Shown: positions 26,516 through 36,069, counted from the first letter of the stretch. The stretch is 64,000 nucleotides of DNA from Bradyrhizobium sp. CB2312 (GCF_029714425.1 NZ_CP121668.1:2191501-2255500); one strand, 5' to 3'. The notes: generated by a model from the sequence alone, not told the origin. A program made the numbers and translations.

Positions 26516-28231
26516 ATGAAATCGAAACTTCTGACGACGGCTGCGATTTTCGCGGCCGCGAGCGCGCTCGCGTGCACTCTTCCCGTCCTTGCCGACGATT
26601 TCGGTCGCGATCGCGATCACGGACATGACGATCATCACCGTCATCCGCACGACATCCACACCGAGACGCCGATCAAGCATCTCGTGGTGATCTTCAACGA
26701 GAACCGCTCGTTCGATCATTACTTTGCGACCTATCCGAACGCGACCAATCCGTCCGGCTCGATCCCCTTCGTGCCGAAGCCGCATACGCCGAAGGTCAAC
26801 AACCTCGCCAACGCCAATCTGCTGGTGCACAATCCCAACAACAATCCGACCAACGGCACCGGCGCGACCGATCCGTTCCGCCTCGACCGCACCCAGGCCA
26901 ACACGAGGTCGCAGAACCACTCCTACACGCCCGAGCAGCAGGCCGTGGACAACGGCAAGGAAGACCTGTTCCCGAAGTTCACCGGCCGCGGCACTGCCGG
27001 CGGCGCCGGCGCCTTCGGCACCAACGGTCAGGTCATGGGTTATTTCGACGGCAACACCGTCACTGCGCTCTGGAACTACGCCCAGCACTTCGCCATGAGC
27101 GACAACAACTGGACCGACACCTTTGGCCCGTCGACGCCCGGCATGCTCGAAGTGGTTGCCGGCCAGACCAACGGCGTGCAGCCGGTCGTCGGCACCACGT
27201 CGTCGGTCGCCGATGGTCAAGGCGGCCTGACGCTGACCGGCGACACCGATCCCGGCAATGATGTCTGCTCGAGCAAGACCAGCACGATGCTGATGGGCGG
27301 CAAGAATATCGGCGACCTGCTCACCGCCGAGCACATCAGCTGGGGGAGCTTCATGGGCGGCTTCGACCTGACGCTCAAGAACGCCAATGGCACCACCGGT
27401 TGTGCGCGCAGCACGTTCTCGAGCAACGTCAACGGCACCATCGTCGACTACATCCCCCACCACGCCTTCTTCCAGTATCACGCGTCCACGGCCAACCCGA
27501 CCCATGCGCGGCCGAGCTCGGTCCATGCAATTGGTCATACCCATGACTTCAATGGCAAGGTCGATCCCGCCAACCACAATTACGATCTCGAAGACCTCTA
27601 TGCCGCGATCAAGGCCGGCAACTTCCCGGCCGTCTCCTACGTCAAGATGCCGGCCTACCAGGACGGTCATGCCGGCAACTCCGATCCGCTCGACGAGCAG
27701 GCCGGCAATGTCGAGCTGATCAACTTCCTGCAGAGGCAGCCGGAGTGGCGCGAGACCGCCGTCATCATCACCTATGACGACTCCGACGGCTGGTACGATC
27801 ACCAATATGTCGCGCCGAGGAACGCCTCGTATGATGCGACCGCCGATCAGGTCAACGGCCCCGGTCTGTGCGGCCTCGGTCCGAACAAGCAGCCGGCGCC
27901 GAACGGTCTCGGTGGCAAGCCGGTGAACGGCCGCTGCGGTCCGGGCACCCGCGTTCCCTTGATCGTGGTGTCGCCCTACGCCAGGACGAACTACGTCAGC
28001 CACAACTACACCACTCAGGCTTCGGTGGTCCGCTTCATCGAGGACAACTGGCTGCATGGCAAGCGCCTCGGCGGCGGCTCGTTCGATGCTAACTCCGGCT
28101 CGATCATGGACCTGTTCGACTTCGACCATGACCACAGCCACGACTTGCGGGCTGACGCGCTGTTCCTCGACCCGACCTCGGGCACGGTGATCACCAGCCC
28201 GCCGGACGAGCATCATCATCACCATCACTAG
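26516..28231 (+). CDS. Secreted phosphoesterase (phospholipase C/acid phosphatase AcpA family) with His-rich ends
   Basis: 571 aa. Signal peptide residues 1-26. A His/Asp-rich stretch (31-48, DRDHGHDDHHRHPHDIH) precedes the family motif HLVVIFNENRSFDHYFATYP; further blocks are NNWTDTFGPSTPGMLEVVAG and ITYDDSDGWYDHQY, which supply metal and active-site residues. It should cleave phosphate esters outside the cytoplasm. A second His/Asp run (FDFDHDHSHDL) and a natural C-terminal hexahistidine after PPDE end the protein. A Pho-box-like site lies upstream, and a di-heme peroxidase gene follows 18 bases after the stop. Whether the substrate is a phospholipid or a phosphomonoester is open. Confidence 0.9.
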   Translation: MKSKLLTTAAIFAAASALACTLPVLADDFGRDRDHGHDDHHRHPHDIHTETPIKHLVVIFNENRSFDHYFATYPNATNPSGSIPFVPKPHTPKVNNLANANLLVHNPNNNPTNGTGATDPFRLDRTQANTRSQNHSYTPEQQAVDNGKEDLFPKFTGRGTAGGAGAFGTNGQVMGYFDGNTVTALWNYAQHFAMSDNNWTDTFGPSTPGMLEVVAGQTNGVQPVVGTTSSVADGQGGLTLTGDTDPGNDVCSSKTSTMLMGGKNIGDLLTAEHISWGSFMGGFDLTLKNANGTTGCARSTFSSNVNGTIVDYIPHHAFFQYHASTANPTHARPSSVHAIGHTHDFNGKVDPANHNYDLEDLYAAIKAGNFPAVSYVKMPAYQDGHAGNSDPLDEQAGNVELINFLQRQPEWRETAVIITYDDSDGWYDHQYVAPRNASYDATADQVNGPGLCGLGPNKQPAPNGLGGKPVNGRCGPGTRVPLIVVSPYARTNYVSHNYTTQASVVRFIEDNWLHGKRLGGGSFDANSGSIMDLFDFDHDHSHDLRADALFLDPTSGTVITSPPDEHHHHHH

Positions 28232-28249
28232 TCCAACGGGACGCTACGA

Positions 28250-29593
28250 ATGAACAGCCGCACTCTGTGGCTCCTCGGCGCCGGCCTGCTTTGCCTGGCC
28301 GGCGCCGTCTTTGCTGCCGGGACGCAAGGATTTGCAGAGACGAACCAGGTCGGTGTGAACCCGAACCCGGTCCGTCTCATGCGTCCACCCGTCGCGCCGT
28401 TGTCCGCAATGGCGCTGCTCGGCAAGGAGATCTTCTACGACGCCTCGCTCTCGTCCTCCGGCACGCTCTCCTGCGCATCCTGCCATAGCCCCGATCACGC
28501 CTACGGCCCGCCGAACGACGGGCCGGTCATGCTCGGCGGCGCGACGCTGTCGCGCCAAGGTGCCCGCGCGGTGCCGTCGCTGACCTATCTCGATCGCCAT
28601 CCGAACTTCAGCATCGGCCCGGACAAGGGCGACGACGACAACATCATCGACCTCGCGCAGATGGCGGCCATCGGCCAGCAGGCGGCGCGCACGACCAAGA
28701 CCGCGGGCGGCACCGGCGCGTCGGCGAACATCGTGCCGCAGGGCGGCCTGTTCTGGGATGGCCGCGCCGACACGTTGCAGGATCAGGCGCTGTTTCCGCT
28801 GCTCGATCCCAACGAGATGGACGGCGGCAGCGCCGAGATCGTCGCGGACAAGCTGCGTGGCGCGCCTTACGCTGGCCGCTTCGTCGAGCTGTTCGGCGCC
28901 GGTGTGCTGAGGAATCAGCGGCTGCTGATTGCCGAAGCGATGTTTGCGGTCGCGCGCTACCAGGTGGAGGAGCCGAGCTTCCATCCCTACAACAGCAAGT
29001 ACGATTACTGGCTCGAAGGCAAGGCGCGGCTCTCCGAGAGCGAGCTGCGCGGCCTGCAACTGTTCAACGATCCCGATAAGGCCAACTGCGCGGGATGCCA
29101 CACCTCGGCGCCGACCCGCGACGGCTTGCCGCCGTTGTTCACGGATCATCAATACGAAGCGCTCGGCGCACCGCGCAATGCCGCGCTCGTCAATAATCGC
29201 GACCCCAATTATTTCGACCTCGGCGTCTGCGGCCCGCACCGCACCGACATTCCCGAGCAGACGCAATATTGCGGCATGTTCCTGACACCGACGCTGCGCA
29301 ACAGTGCCACGCGGCACGCCTTCTTCCACAACGGCGTGTTCAGCACCCTTCAGCAGGTGATGGATTTCTACAATTTCCGCGACACCAATCCGGAGAAAGT
29401 GTTTCCGCGCTCAGCTGACGGCACGGTGCTGAAATACGACGACCTACCGCAGAAATATCACGCCAATGTCGACGTCACCGATCCACCGCTCGACCGTCAC
29501 CCCGGCGACAAGCCGGCGATGACGGAGCAGGACGAAGCCGACATCATCGCGTTCCTGAAGGCGCTGACGGACGGCTACAAGGTGGAGAACTAG
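28250..29593 (+). CDS. Di-heme cytochrome c peroxidase / MauG-like protein
   Basis: 447 aa. Signal peptide (LWLLGAGLLCLAGAVFA), then two c-type heme sites, CASCH (75-79) and CAGCH (280-284), in the usual family order with LGKEIFYDASLSSSGTLSC before the first and LRGLQLFNDPDKANC before the second. FWDGRADTLQDQALFPLLDP and TPTLRNSATRHAFFHNGVF are family blocks. It should reduce peroxide or oxidise a partner protein in the periplasm. It is 18 bases after the phosphoesterase and probably cotranscribed, which is an unusual partnership. Confidence 0.92.
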   Translation: MNSRTLWLLGAGLLCLAGAVFAAGTQGFAETNQVGVNPNPVRLMRPPVAPLSAMALLGKEIFYDASLSSSGTLSCASCHSPDHAYGPPNDGPVMLGGATLSRQGARAVPSLTYLDRHPNFSIGPDKGDDDNIIDLAQMAAIGQQAARTTKTAGGTGASANIVPQGGLFWDGRADTLQDQALFPLLDPNEMDGGSAEIVADKLRGAPYAGRFVELFGAGVLRNQRLLIAEAMFAVARYQVEEPSFHPYNSKYDYWLEGKARLSESELRGLQLFNDPDKANCAGCHTSAPTRDGLPPLFTDHQYEALGAPRNAALVNNRDPNYFDLGVCGPHRTDIPEQTQYCGMFLTPTLRNSATRHAFFHNGVFSTLQQVMDFYNFRDTNPEKVFPRSADGTVLKYDDLPQKYHANVDVTDPPLDRHPGDKPAMTEQDEADIIAFLKALTDGYKVEN

Positions 29594-29649
29594 CTCGCCT
29601 TGTCGGCGTTGGCTTGGGTCATCGGACGAGAGGGGCTGTGGCTGTTCCT

Positions 29650-30723
29650 TCAGCGCCCCTTGATCTCCGCATACTTCGCCATGGCGCGCTCGAACTTCCG
29701 GTTGAACAGCCACATCGCGGCGAGGATCTCGCGGAAGCTGGCCGAGGTGCGCGCCCGGTCGGCCTGCCCGAACGCGAAGATGCTGTTGTTGCGCAGGTGC
29801 TTCATGACCGTGGGGCTGGACACCCGGTAGTTCAGGAGATCGCCGGATTTGAGCGCGGACCGCGTCGGGGTCGGGACAATCTGGATCAGCTCGAACAGCT
29901 TCATTTGGTCGATCGGGTCGGGCAGCGTCTTCACGATTGCGGGGATCTCCCGGAACAGATCCGCATGCGCGTTCATCAGGCCGTCGCGGACATTGGTCCA
30001 GTGATTGAAGCGGTGGTCGGTGCCGCGGGCGCGCGCCTCTTCCTTGTCGTCGCGCGTGCTCAGCTCGGGATCGAGGCCTGCGATCTCGCCCTTGATCGCT
30101 TCCCATTTCCTGTGGCCGTTGCGGTCTTCGGACGGGCCGGTCTGGAAGCTGCCCATATAGGTGTTGGAGCGTCCGTTGCGGACATTCTGCTTGCCGTTGG
30201 TCTCCGCAAAGAACAGCCCCAGGCTGATGCGGCCCGCAGCTTCCGCGTGAACAGGTGCCAGCCCCTTGGCGCGCGCAATCGCGACCGCGAGATCGACGAC
30301 GTCCTTGAACGGCGTCGGCGAATTCTGAGCACCGGCCGGCGGCGCCTCCATGATGTCGAACAGCTTTCCGTATTCGTCGATCAGCGGCTCGATGTCGGCA
30401 TCGAAATAGGCCGGCGGGATCTCGAACTTGTTGGGCCGTCCGATCCGCGACGGCATGGCGTCGGTGAGATCCTTGTAGCTGCTGATGACGGCGACGCGCG
30501 CGAGATAAAGCGCCTGGCCCGGCAGGTTCGGCAGCGGCTGCTTCGCGTCGATCTGCTTGCGCCGCTCGGCGAGAACAGCCTTGAACTCGCCGAGCGCGCG
30601 CTCATAGGTCGCGAGCGCCTCGGATTGCCGCGTCGTCGGCGCGCCCGTCTGTGCAACGGCGGGCGCCGTCATGAAGAAGGCAACAGCCGCAAGGGCTATG
30701 GCGGCAAGTCGTCTCGATCCCAT
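29650..30723 (-). CDS. Exported protein of unknown function
   Basis: 357 aa with a signal peptide (AAIALAAVAFFMTAPAVAQ). The mature part is mostly helical. A central stretch, GRISLGLFFAETNGKQNVRN then SNTYMGSFQTG, has an acidic residue followed by a GxxQ-like element, faintly like lysozyme-type lytic transglycosylases, but I would not assign that. It ends with helical LNYRVSSPTVMKHLRNNSIF and AMWLFNRKFERAMAKYAEIK. It converges on the di-heme peroxidase with 56 bases between stops. Family not recognised. Confidence 0.75.
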   Translation of the reverse strand: MGSRRLAAIALAAVAFFMTAPAVAQTGAPTTRQSEALATYERALGEFKAVLAERRKQIDAKQPLPNLPGQALYLARVAVISSYKDLTDAMPSRIGRPNKFEIPPAYFDADIEPLIDEYGKLFDIMEAPPAGAQNSPTPFKDVVDLAVAIARAKGLAPVHAEAAGRISLGLFFAETNGKQNVRNGRSNTYMGSFQTGPSEDRNGHRKWEAIKGEIAGLDPELSTRDDKEEARARGTDHRFNHWTNVRDGLMNAHADLFREIPAIVKTLPDPIDQMKLFELIQIVPTPTRSALKSGDLLNYRVSSPTVMKHLRNNSIFAFGQADRARTSASFREILAAMWLFNRKFERAMAKYAEIKGR

Positions 30724-30793
30724 GGCTGGTTCCCGTCGATTCGATGGCCAGGGAGATCGTAAGCATCAGACGCGAGCAGCCGCAATTCTCCTC

Positions 30794-32284
30794 TCATGCC
30801 GCCCGGTAGTCCGGCGCCGTCGCCAGGAACCTCGCATAGGCATCCGCATCCGGAGGTTGGAAGCGCCCTTTGAGTCCGCCGCGCTTCTGCTCCTTCGCGC
30901 CGATGTCGGCCATCAGCTCGTCGAAATGACGGTAGTGATACGGTGCGACGCACAGGCCGCCATAGACGCCGGCGGCCGGCCGCTCGACGCGCTTGAAGTG
31001 CAGCATCATCTCGATGTTGTCGCGCATCTGTTGCGCCGTCGGCTGTTTGGCGAGCTGGCCGTCGGCATAGCGCACCAGCCAGTTCGCGGCCAGATCAGCG
31101 CAGAGCACGGTGCAGAACGAGGAATTGAAGCCGACGAAGCCCAGCTCCGGCAGGTCGGGGTTGGCGATCAGGCGGTAGAGCCGGTACTGCCCGTCCGCGT
31201 CGACCAGTTTCTCTTGATACGCCGCCGGCAGGAACGGCACGCCGAGCTTGTAGCCGATCGCGAGCACCGCGACATCGGCACCGATCCGCTCGCCGCCGCT
31301 CATCACGATGGTGTCGCCTTCATAATGATCGAACGTGCCGAACACGGCCTTGATGCGGCCGTCGGCGACCATTGGATAGAAGCCGGGCGTTGCGATCGGC
31401 ACCGCGCAATTAACGCCGTCCTCGATCCGCTCCTTCGGCACCATCTTGCAGCGGCCGAGCTTGAGCTGCGCCTTCAGCAGGCTCTCCAGTCCGCGCCAGT
31501 TGGCCCAGATCAGAGGCGCGGCGACACGAAGCGCGAGCTTTGCCATCGCGCTCGCGCCCCAGCCTGGAAACATCTCCTCCTGCGCGCGGATGTAGAGGAT
31601 GCGCTTGAAGTTCACGAGGCCGCCGATGAAGTAGGGGATGCGCCAGACCGGCTCGCGCATCACGATGGTGACCTCGCGCGCGCCCGATTTCACCGCGTTC
31701 ACGGCGATGTCGGTCGCCGATTTCGAGCCGCCGAGCACGACGACGCGGCGGCCTTTTGCGAGGGCCGGATCGCCGTATTTCGACGAATGCAGGATCTGGC
31801 CGCCCTGGTCCAGGAAGCTGCCTTCACCCCGGCAATGCAGCTCGCGCGGCTCGTTGAACTGCCCGGTACAGATCGCGACGAAATCGAAATCCTCGTTCGA
31901 CGGCGTCCCGCCCTTGCTCGTCAGGGTAAGCGTCCAGCCCGGCCTGCCGTCCGCGCGGCGCGCCATGCCGGCGACCTCAGTATTGAGGCGCAGCATGCGG
32001 TCGAGGCCAAAACTCCTGGCGTAATCGGCGAGATAGGCGTGGACCTGCGGCCCGGTCGGCCATTCCGGATAGGCATCCGGCATGGCGCGGTCGGTGTAGC
32101 GGTAGAGATCCTTCGGGCTCTGCGTCTGCACCTCAGGATAGGAGCGCGCCGGCTCCCAGACACCGCCGAGATCGGCGCTGCGTTCGACGATCGTGACGTG
32201 GTGGCCGCGGCTGGAGAACGCCTTTGCGGCGGCAAGGCCGGAGACGCCGGCGCCGATCACGCAGACATACTTGGGACTGACCAT
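30794..32284 (-). CDS. Flavin-containing monooxygenase (FMO/Baeyer-Villiger type)
   Basis: 496 aa. The FAD motif is VCVIGAGVSGLAAAKAF at the N-terminus and the NADPH motif is RVVVLGGSKSATDIAVNAV. SYPEVQTQSPKDLYRYTDRA and FVAICTGQFNEPRE fit the flavin monooxygenase family. It should insert one oxygen atom into a soft nucleophile or carbonyl compound. I start at ATG 32282-32284; longer in-frame starts add only basic filler. The cupin gene 108 bases upstream on the same strand and a divergent AraC regulator suggest one inducible unit. Substrate unknown. Confidence 0.88.
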   Translation of the reverse strand: MVSPKYVCVIGAGVSGLAAAKAFSSRGHHVTIVERSADLGGVWEPARSYPEVQTQSPKDLYRYTDRAMPDAYPEWPTGPQVHAYLADYARSFGLDRMLRLNTEVAGMARRADGRPGWTLTLTSKGGTPSNEDFDFVAICTGQFNEPRELHCRGEGSFLDQGGQILHSSKYGDPALAKGRRVVVLGGSKSATDIAVNAVKSGAREVTIVMREPVWRIPYFIGGLVNFKRILYIRAQEEMFPGWGASAMAKLALRVAAPLIWANWRGLESLLKAQLKLGRCKMVPKERIEDGVNCAVPIATPGFYPMVADGRIKAVFGTFDHYEGDTIVMSGGERIGADVAVLAIGYKLGVPFLPAAYQEKLVDADGQYRLYRLIANPDLPELGFVGFNSSFCTVLCADLAANWLVRYADGQLAKQPTAQQMRDNIEMMLHFKRVERPAAGVYGGLCVAPYHYRHFDELMADIGAKEQKRGGLKGRFQPPDADAYARFLATAPDYRAA

Positions 32285-32392
32285 GGGATGGCTCGCTATC
32301 AGGTGTTTCGCGCGCAAGCGGCGGCGTTCGGCCGCAACGCGCGGCCGGCGGAGCTGCAAGCAGATGGAGGTGGGCGAGGAGGCGCGCTGCGC

Positions 32393-32842
32393 CTAGTCGT
32401 TGGCCTCGGGCGGCAAAAAGTCGACCTCGTGCAGCGCCGAGATGCGCACGACCTCGGCCGGGTCGGTCAGATTGTGCAGCTGGTTGAACAGCGCCTCCAG
32501 CTTCTGCATCGGCGAGACCCAGAACAGCGCGCGGCACGGCTTGTCGGATTTGTTGAAATAGCCGTGCGGGATGCCGCGCGGCATGCGTACGAGGTCACCG
32601 GCATGGGCCTTGACCCATTTGCCGTCGAGCTTGAGGTCGAGCGTGCCTTCCTGCACCAGGATGAACTCGTCCTGGGTCGGATGGATGTGCACCGGCACGA
32701 ACTGGCCGGGGTCGCTGTTGGTCTCGAACGCGAAGGTGGAGTCGGTGATGGCCTTGGGGAAGTAGACCTGGCCCAGGATGTTCCAGCTCTTGCCCCCATA
32801 GCCCGTGCCATTGGCGGTAATGCCCTTTTCGAGTGCAGTCAT
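32393..32842 (-). CDS. Cupin domain protein
   Basis: 149 aa, a single cupin barrel. Motif 1 is PVHIHPTQDEFILVQEGTLD and motif 2 is GDLVRMPRGIPHGYF, so the metal-binding His and Glu residues are present. It resembles quercetin dioxygenase-like cupins; the reaction is unknown. It lies upstream of the flavin monooxygenase on the same strand and is divergent from an AraC-family gene, with 188 bases between starts. Confidence 0.85.
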   Translation of the reverse strand: MTALEKGITANGTGYGGKSWNILGQVYFPKAITDSTFAFETNSDPGQFVPVHIHPTQDEFILVQEGTLDLKLDGKWVKAHAGDLVRMPRGIPHGYFNKSDKPCRALFWVSPMQKLEALFNQLHNLTDPAEVVRISALHEVDFLPPEAND

Positions 32843-33030
32843 GGCTTGCTCCTCATGGATTCCGGCGGGGACGGAGCTTCGGCCAGCCGTGGGCCGCCTG
32901 TCTATCCGCTAAACGAATCCGGGCATGGCTGTTGCCATGCAGCACGACGATTTTGCAGCCGCGGCCCTTCTCGCGTCGGGGGAACTATTATAGGCTTAAA
33001 GCAATTCCGCGACGCGAAGCGTGGTCGACG

Positions 33031-34056
33031 ATGTCCGCAGCCGTGCTGGAAACGAGCGCCAGGGTGTCCACAGCCGAACGGCTGGCGGCTTTCGCCCGCG
33101 TCACCACTGACGATGTCGACGAGGCTGCGGAGCAGATCGGGCGCATCTTCTGTCCGCACGATCTCAAGCCGGCGCAAGCGCGCGCAGCCGGTTTCTCCGC
33201 CCGGCACAATTGCGCGGCATTCGCAGGCTTTTCCATCAACTACGTCGCCTATGGCGGATCGGTGAGCATCGATCCCGGCTGCCTCGACCGCTTCTTCCTG
33301 GTGCAGATCCCGCTCACCGGCGCGGCCCGCATTCGTGCCGGAGCCTGCGAGATCGAGACCGCGCCGGGCCGGACGGCATCGCTGCTGTCGCCGACCATTC
33401 CGACCCGGATGGTCTGGACGGATTGTGCGCAAATCATCCTGCTGCTCGACCGCCGCATGGTCGAGCAGCGCGCTGCGGCTCTGTCGGGCAAGGTGGTGGG
33501 CCCAGTCGAGTTCGATCCTGTGATCGACCTAGACGCGCCGTCCGGACACGATCTCCGCACGAGGCTCGATGAACTGATGATGCTGGCCGAGCGTCTCGGT
33601 CCATCCGGCAGGTTGTCGCTGCTCGCGATGGCCGATTGGCGCGAGGCGCTGCTCGATCACCTGCTCAATGGGCAGCGCCATGGCCTCTCGGATGCGATCC
33701 GGACGTTTTCGGGCCACGCGGAGCGTCTGCCGCGTGCGCTCCGTGCCGCGCGCGACCATCTTGCGGACAATGCCGGCGAGCCGCTCGATCTCGCGGAGCT
33801 CGCCTGCGCCTCCGGCATCGGCATTCGCGCGCTTCAGCTCGGCTTCCGCCGTCACTTCGGCGTGTCGATCTCGGAGATGCTGCTCGACATGCGCCTCGCC
33901 GGCCTGCACGCGCGCCTCTCGCAGGCCGCGCCCGATGCCTCCATCACCGAGATTGCGTTTGATCTCGGCTTCACCCATCTCGGCCGCATGGCCGGTGCCT
34001 ACCGCGAAAAGTTCGGCGAGACGCCGTCGGCCACGCTGCGTCGTAGGATGAGCTAG
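33031..34056 (+). CDS. AraC family transcriptional regulator
   Basis: 341 aa. The N-terminal sensor is of the AraC-binding-like type (FAGFSINYVAYGGSVSIDPG, FFLVQIPLTGAARIRAG). The C-terminal HTH has LDLAELACASGIGIRALQLG and ITEIAFDLGFTHLGRMAGAY, ending FGETPSATLRRRMS. ATG 33031 is preferred to open frame upstream, which runs through the intergenic region. Divergence from the cupin/monooxygenase pair marks these as likely targets. Confidence 0.9.
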   Translation: MSAAVLETSARVSTAERLAAFARVTTDDVDEAAEQIGRIFCPHDLKPAQARAAGFSARHNCAAFAGFSINYVAYGGSVSIDPGCLDRFFLVQIPLTGAARIRAGACEIETAPGRTASLLSPTIPTRMVWTDCAQIILLLDRRMVEQRAAALSGKVVGPVEFDPVIDLDAPSGHDLRTRLDELMMLAERLGPSGRLSLLAMADWREALLDHLLNGQRHGLSDAIRTFSGHAERLPRALRAARDHLADNAGEPLDLAELACASGIGIRALQLGFRRHFGVSISEMLLDMRLAGLHARLSQAAPDASITEIAFDLGFTHLGRMAGAYREKFGETPSATLRRRMS

Positions 34057-34066
34057 CGCGCGACGC

Positions 34067-35929
34067 TTATTTTCGCGGCCACGTCGTGCGGCGGTCTTCC
34101 GCGGCCTGCCTGCGCAAGAAGCCCTCGACATCGGCCTGCACCGAATAGGGCGTGGGGATCGGATCGCCCACGGAATCGACCGCGGTGTCGAGCGAGCGGC
34201 GCAGCATGCGCGCAAGCTCCGCCTTGCGGTAGGGTTTTGTCAGTAGCGGCGCGCCCATGGTGGCGCGTCCCTGCGCATGCAGGGAGTCGTAGGCATAGCC
34301 CGACGTGAACAGGACCCGCAGCGAGGGCTGCGCGGCGACCATCCGCTCGGCGAGCTCGCGTCCGTTGATGCCGCCGGGCATCACGATGTCGGTGAAAAGC
34401 AGGTCGAACGGCGTGCCTGCGGCTGAAATGGCGAGCGCCTCGGTCGCGTTGACGGCGGGGATGACCTTGTAGCCGAGGCTTTCGAGCTGCACCGTGACGT
34501 ACTGGCGGACGTCGTGGTCGTCCTCGACGCAGAGGATGGTCTCCGTTCCGCCGACGATCTTGCGCTCGTCATAACCGGCCGGGCGAAGCGTGCTCGCCGC
34601 CGCCTTTGGCAGGTAGATCGTAAAGATCGTGCCGCGGCCTTCGGTGGAGGAGACCTTGATGCCGCCACCGGACTGCTTGACGAAGCCGAACACCATGCTG
34701 AGGCCGAGCCCAGTGCCCTTGCCGACATCCTTGGTGGAGAAGAAGGGATCGAAGATGCGTTCGAGGATGGCTTGCGGAATGCCGGTGCCGGTGTCGGCGA
34801 TCTCGATCTCGACATAGTCGCCGGCATAGCCGGCGCCGACCGCCACCGCCTCGCGCACGCCGAACACGACGTTGCGTGTCGTCAGCGTCAGCCTGCCGCC
34901 CTCCAGCATCGCGTCGCGCGCGTTGATCGCGAGGTTGAGCAGCGCCGAGCTCAGCTGGCCGCGGTCGGCGAAGGCGAGCCAGACATTGCCGTCGAGCCTG
35001 GTCACGATCTCGATCTTCTTGTCGAAGGTCGCCAGCAGCAGCTTTGCCAGCTCTTCGAGCAGCTCGTTGACGTCGATCTCGGCCGGCTGGAGCGCCTGCT
35101 TGCGCGCAAAGGACAGCAGGCTCGACGTCAGCGCGGCGCCGCGGTCGGCCGCTTCGCTGATCAGCTTGGTGATGGTCGCAAGCGGCGGGTTGTCCTTCAC
35201 GGCGTCGGCGAGGATCTCGATCGTGCCGGTGATCACCGTGAGCATGTTGTTGAACTCGTGCGCGATGCCGCCGGTGAGCTGGCCGACCGCCTCCATCTTC
35301 TGCGCCTGGATCAGTTGCTCCTCGGCGGCGCGCTTCTGGGTGACGTCCTTGACGAAAATGTTGATGACGCGCCGTGTCCCGACCTGGAGTGCCGTGCTGG
35401 AGCCCTCGATCAGGATCTCGTCGCCGTTCCGGTGCAGCAGGGTTGCCTCGAACCGGATGCCGATCGGCGTATGCGACAGTTCCGGCAGGAGCCGCATCAT
35501 GCGTTGCCGGAAGCCATGGCGGAGCGGCTCGGCGATGAGGAGGTCGACGACGTCGGTGCCGAGCGCCTCCTGGCGCGTCCATCCGGTCAGGGCTTCGGCC
35601 TGAAAGCTCCACTCCAGTACGACGCCGTTGGCGTCGGTCTGGATGAAGGCGTCGAGCGCGGTCTTGATAACGGCTTGCGTGAGTTCCGCGCCGGCCTGCG
35701 CGTGCTCGGCCAGTTGCGAAGCCATGCGCTTGTCCTGCGATCTCTCGATCGTGCGCGTGCAGTGCCGCGCGATCAACACCGCGACGGCGCCGCTTGCGAG
35801 CAGGGCGATGGTCTGGGCAATGCCGAAGCTGCCGGCGGCGCCGCTCACGGCATAAGAGGCGAATAGAGCGGCACTGGTCACGACGGCCTGCGTGGCGATC
35901 GCGAGTGTCAGAAGCCCCCTGAGTTTCAT
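34067..35929 (-). CDS. Membrane-bound PAS hybrid histidine kinase with receiver domain
   Basis: 620 aa. Two hydrophobic segments (about 5-30 and 38-54) give a membrane anchor. A PAS domain spans ~85-195 (ALDAFIQTDANGVVLEWSFQ), HisKA contains the phospho-acceptor H224 (GGIAHEFNNML), and the ATPase has NLAINARDAM, DTGTGIP and GTGLGLSM. A C-terminal receiver carries the phospho-acceptor D514 (LLFTDIVMPGG). No separate response regulator gene is adjacent, so output is through another regulator or phosphorelay. It is followed, as are many rhizobial soluble hybrids, by a short basic tail. Confidence 0.93.
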   Translation of the reverse strand: MKLRGLLTLAIATQAVVTSAALFASYAVSGAAGSFGIAQTIALLASGAVAVLIARHCTRTIERSQDKRMASQLAEHAQAGAELTQAVIKTALDAFIQTDANGVVLEWSFQAEALTGWTRQEALGTDVVDLLIAEPLRHGFRQRMMRLLPELSHTPIGIRFEATLLHRNGDEILIEGSSTALQVGTRRVINIFVKDVTQKRAAEEQLIQAQKMEAVGQLTGGIAHEFNNMLTVITGTIEILADAVKDNPPLATITKLISEAADRGAALTSSLLSFARKQALQPAEIDVNELLEELAKLLLATFDKKIEIVTRLDGNVWLAFADRGQLSSALLNLAINARDAMLEGGRLTLTTRNVVFGVREAVAVGAGYAGDYVEIEIADTGTGIPQAILERIFDPFFSTKDVGKGTGLGLSMVFGFVKQSGGGIKVSSTEGRGTIFTIYLPKAAASTLRPAGYDERKIVGGTETILCVEDDHDVRQYVTVQLESLGYKVIPAVNATEALAISAAGTPFDLLFTDIVMPGGINGRELAERMVAAQPSLRVLFTSGYAYDSLHAQGRATMGAPLLTKPYRKAELARMLRRSLDTAVDSVGDPIPTPYSVQADVEGFLRRQAAEDRRTTWPRK

Positions 35930-36069
35930 GCTCTCATACCAAAGACGCCAGAAGCGGACCGTCCCGCCGCCCTGTCGACGAGCCCGGCATCACGTGAGCT
36001 ACAGACTGCCCGCGTCTCCGTCGATGGTCAATTTGCGGCGCCGAGGGCACCGGGAACATGGCAGGTGGC

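Noticed and set aside
26435..28228. Long open frame antisense to the phosphoesterase
   Set aside because: It mirrors the GC-rich codon pattern of the real gene, has low-complexity Arg/Val/Gly-rich sequence and no family motif.
28205..28231. Hexahistidine tail as a cloning-vector artefact
   Set aside because: The sequence continues without interruption into a plausible native downstream gene, the His codons are mixed, and further His-rich runs occur inside the same protein.
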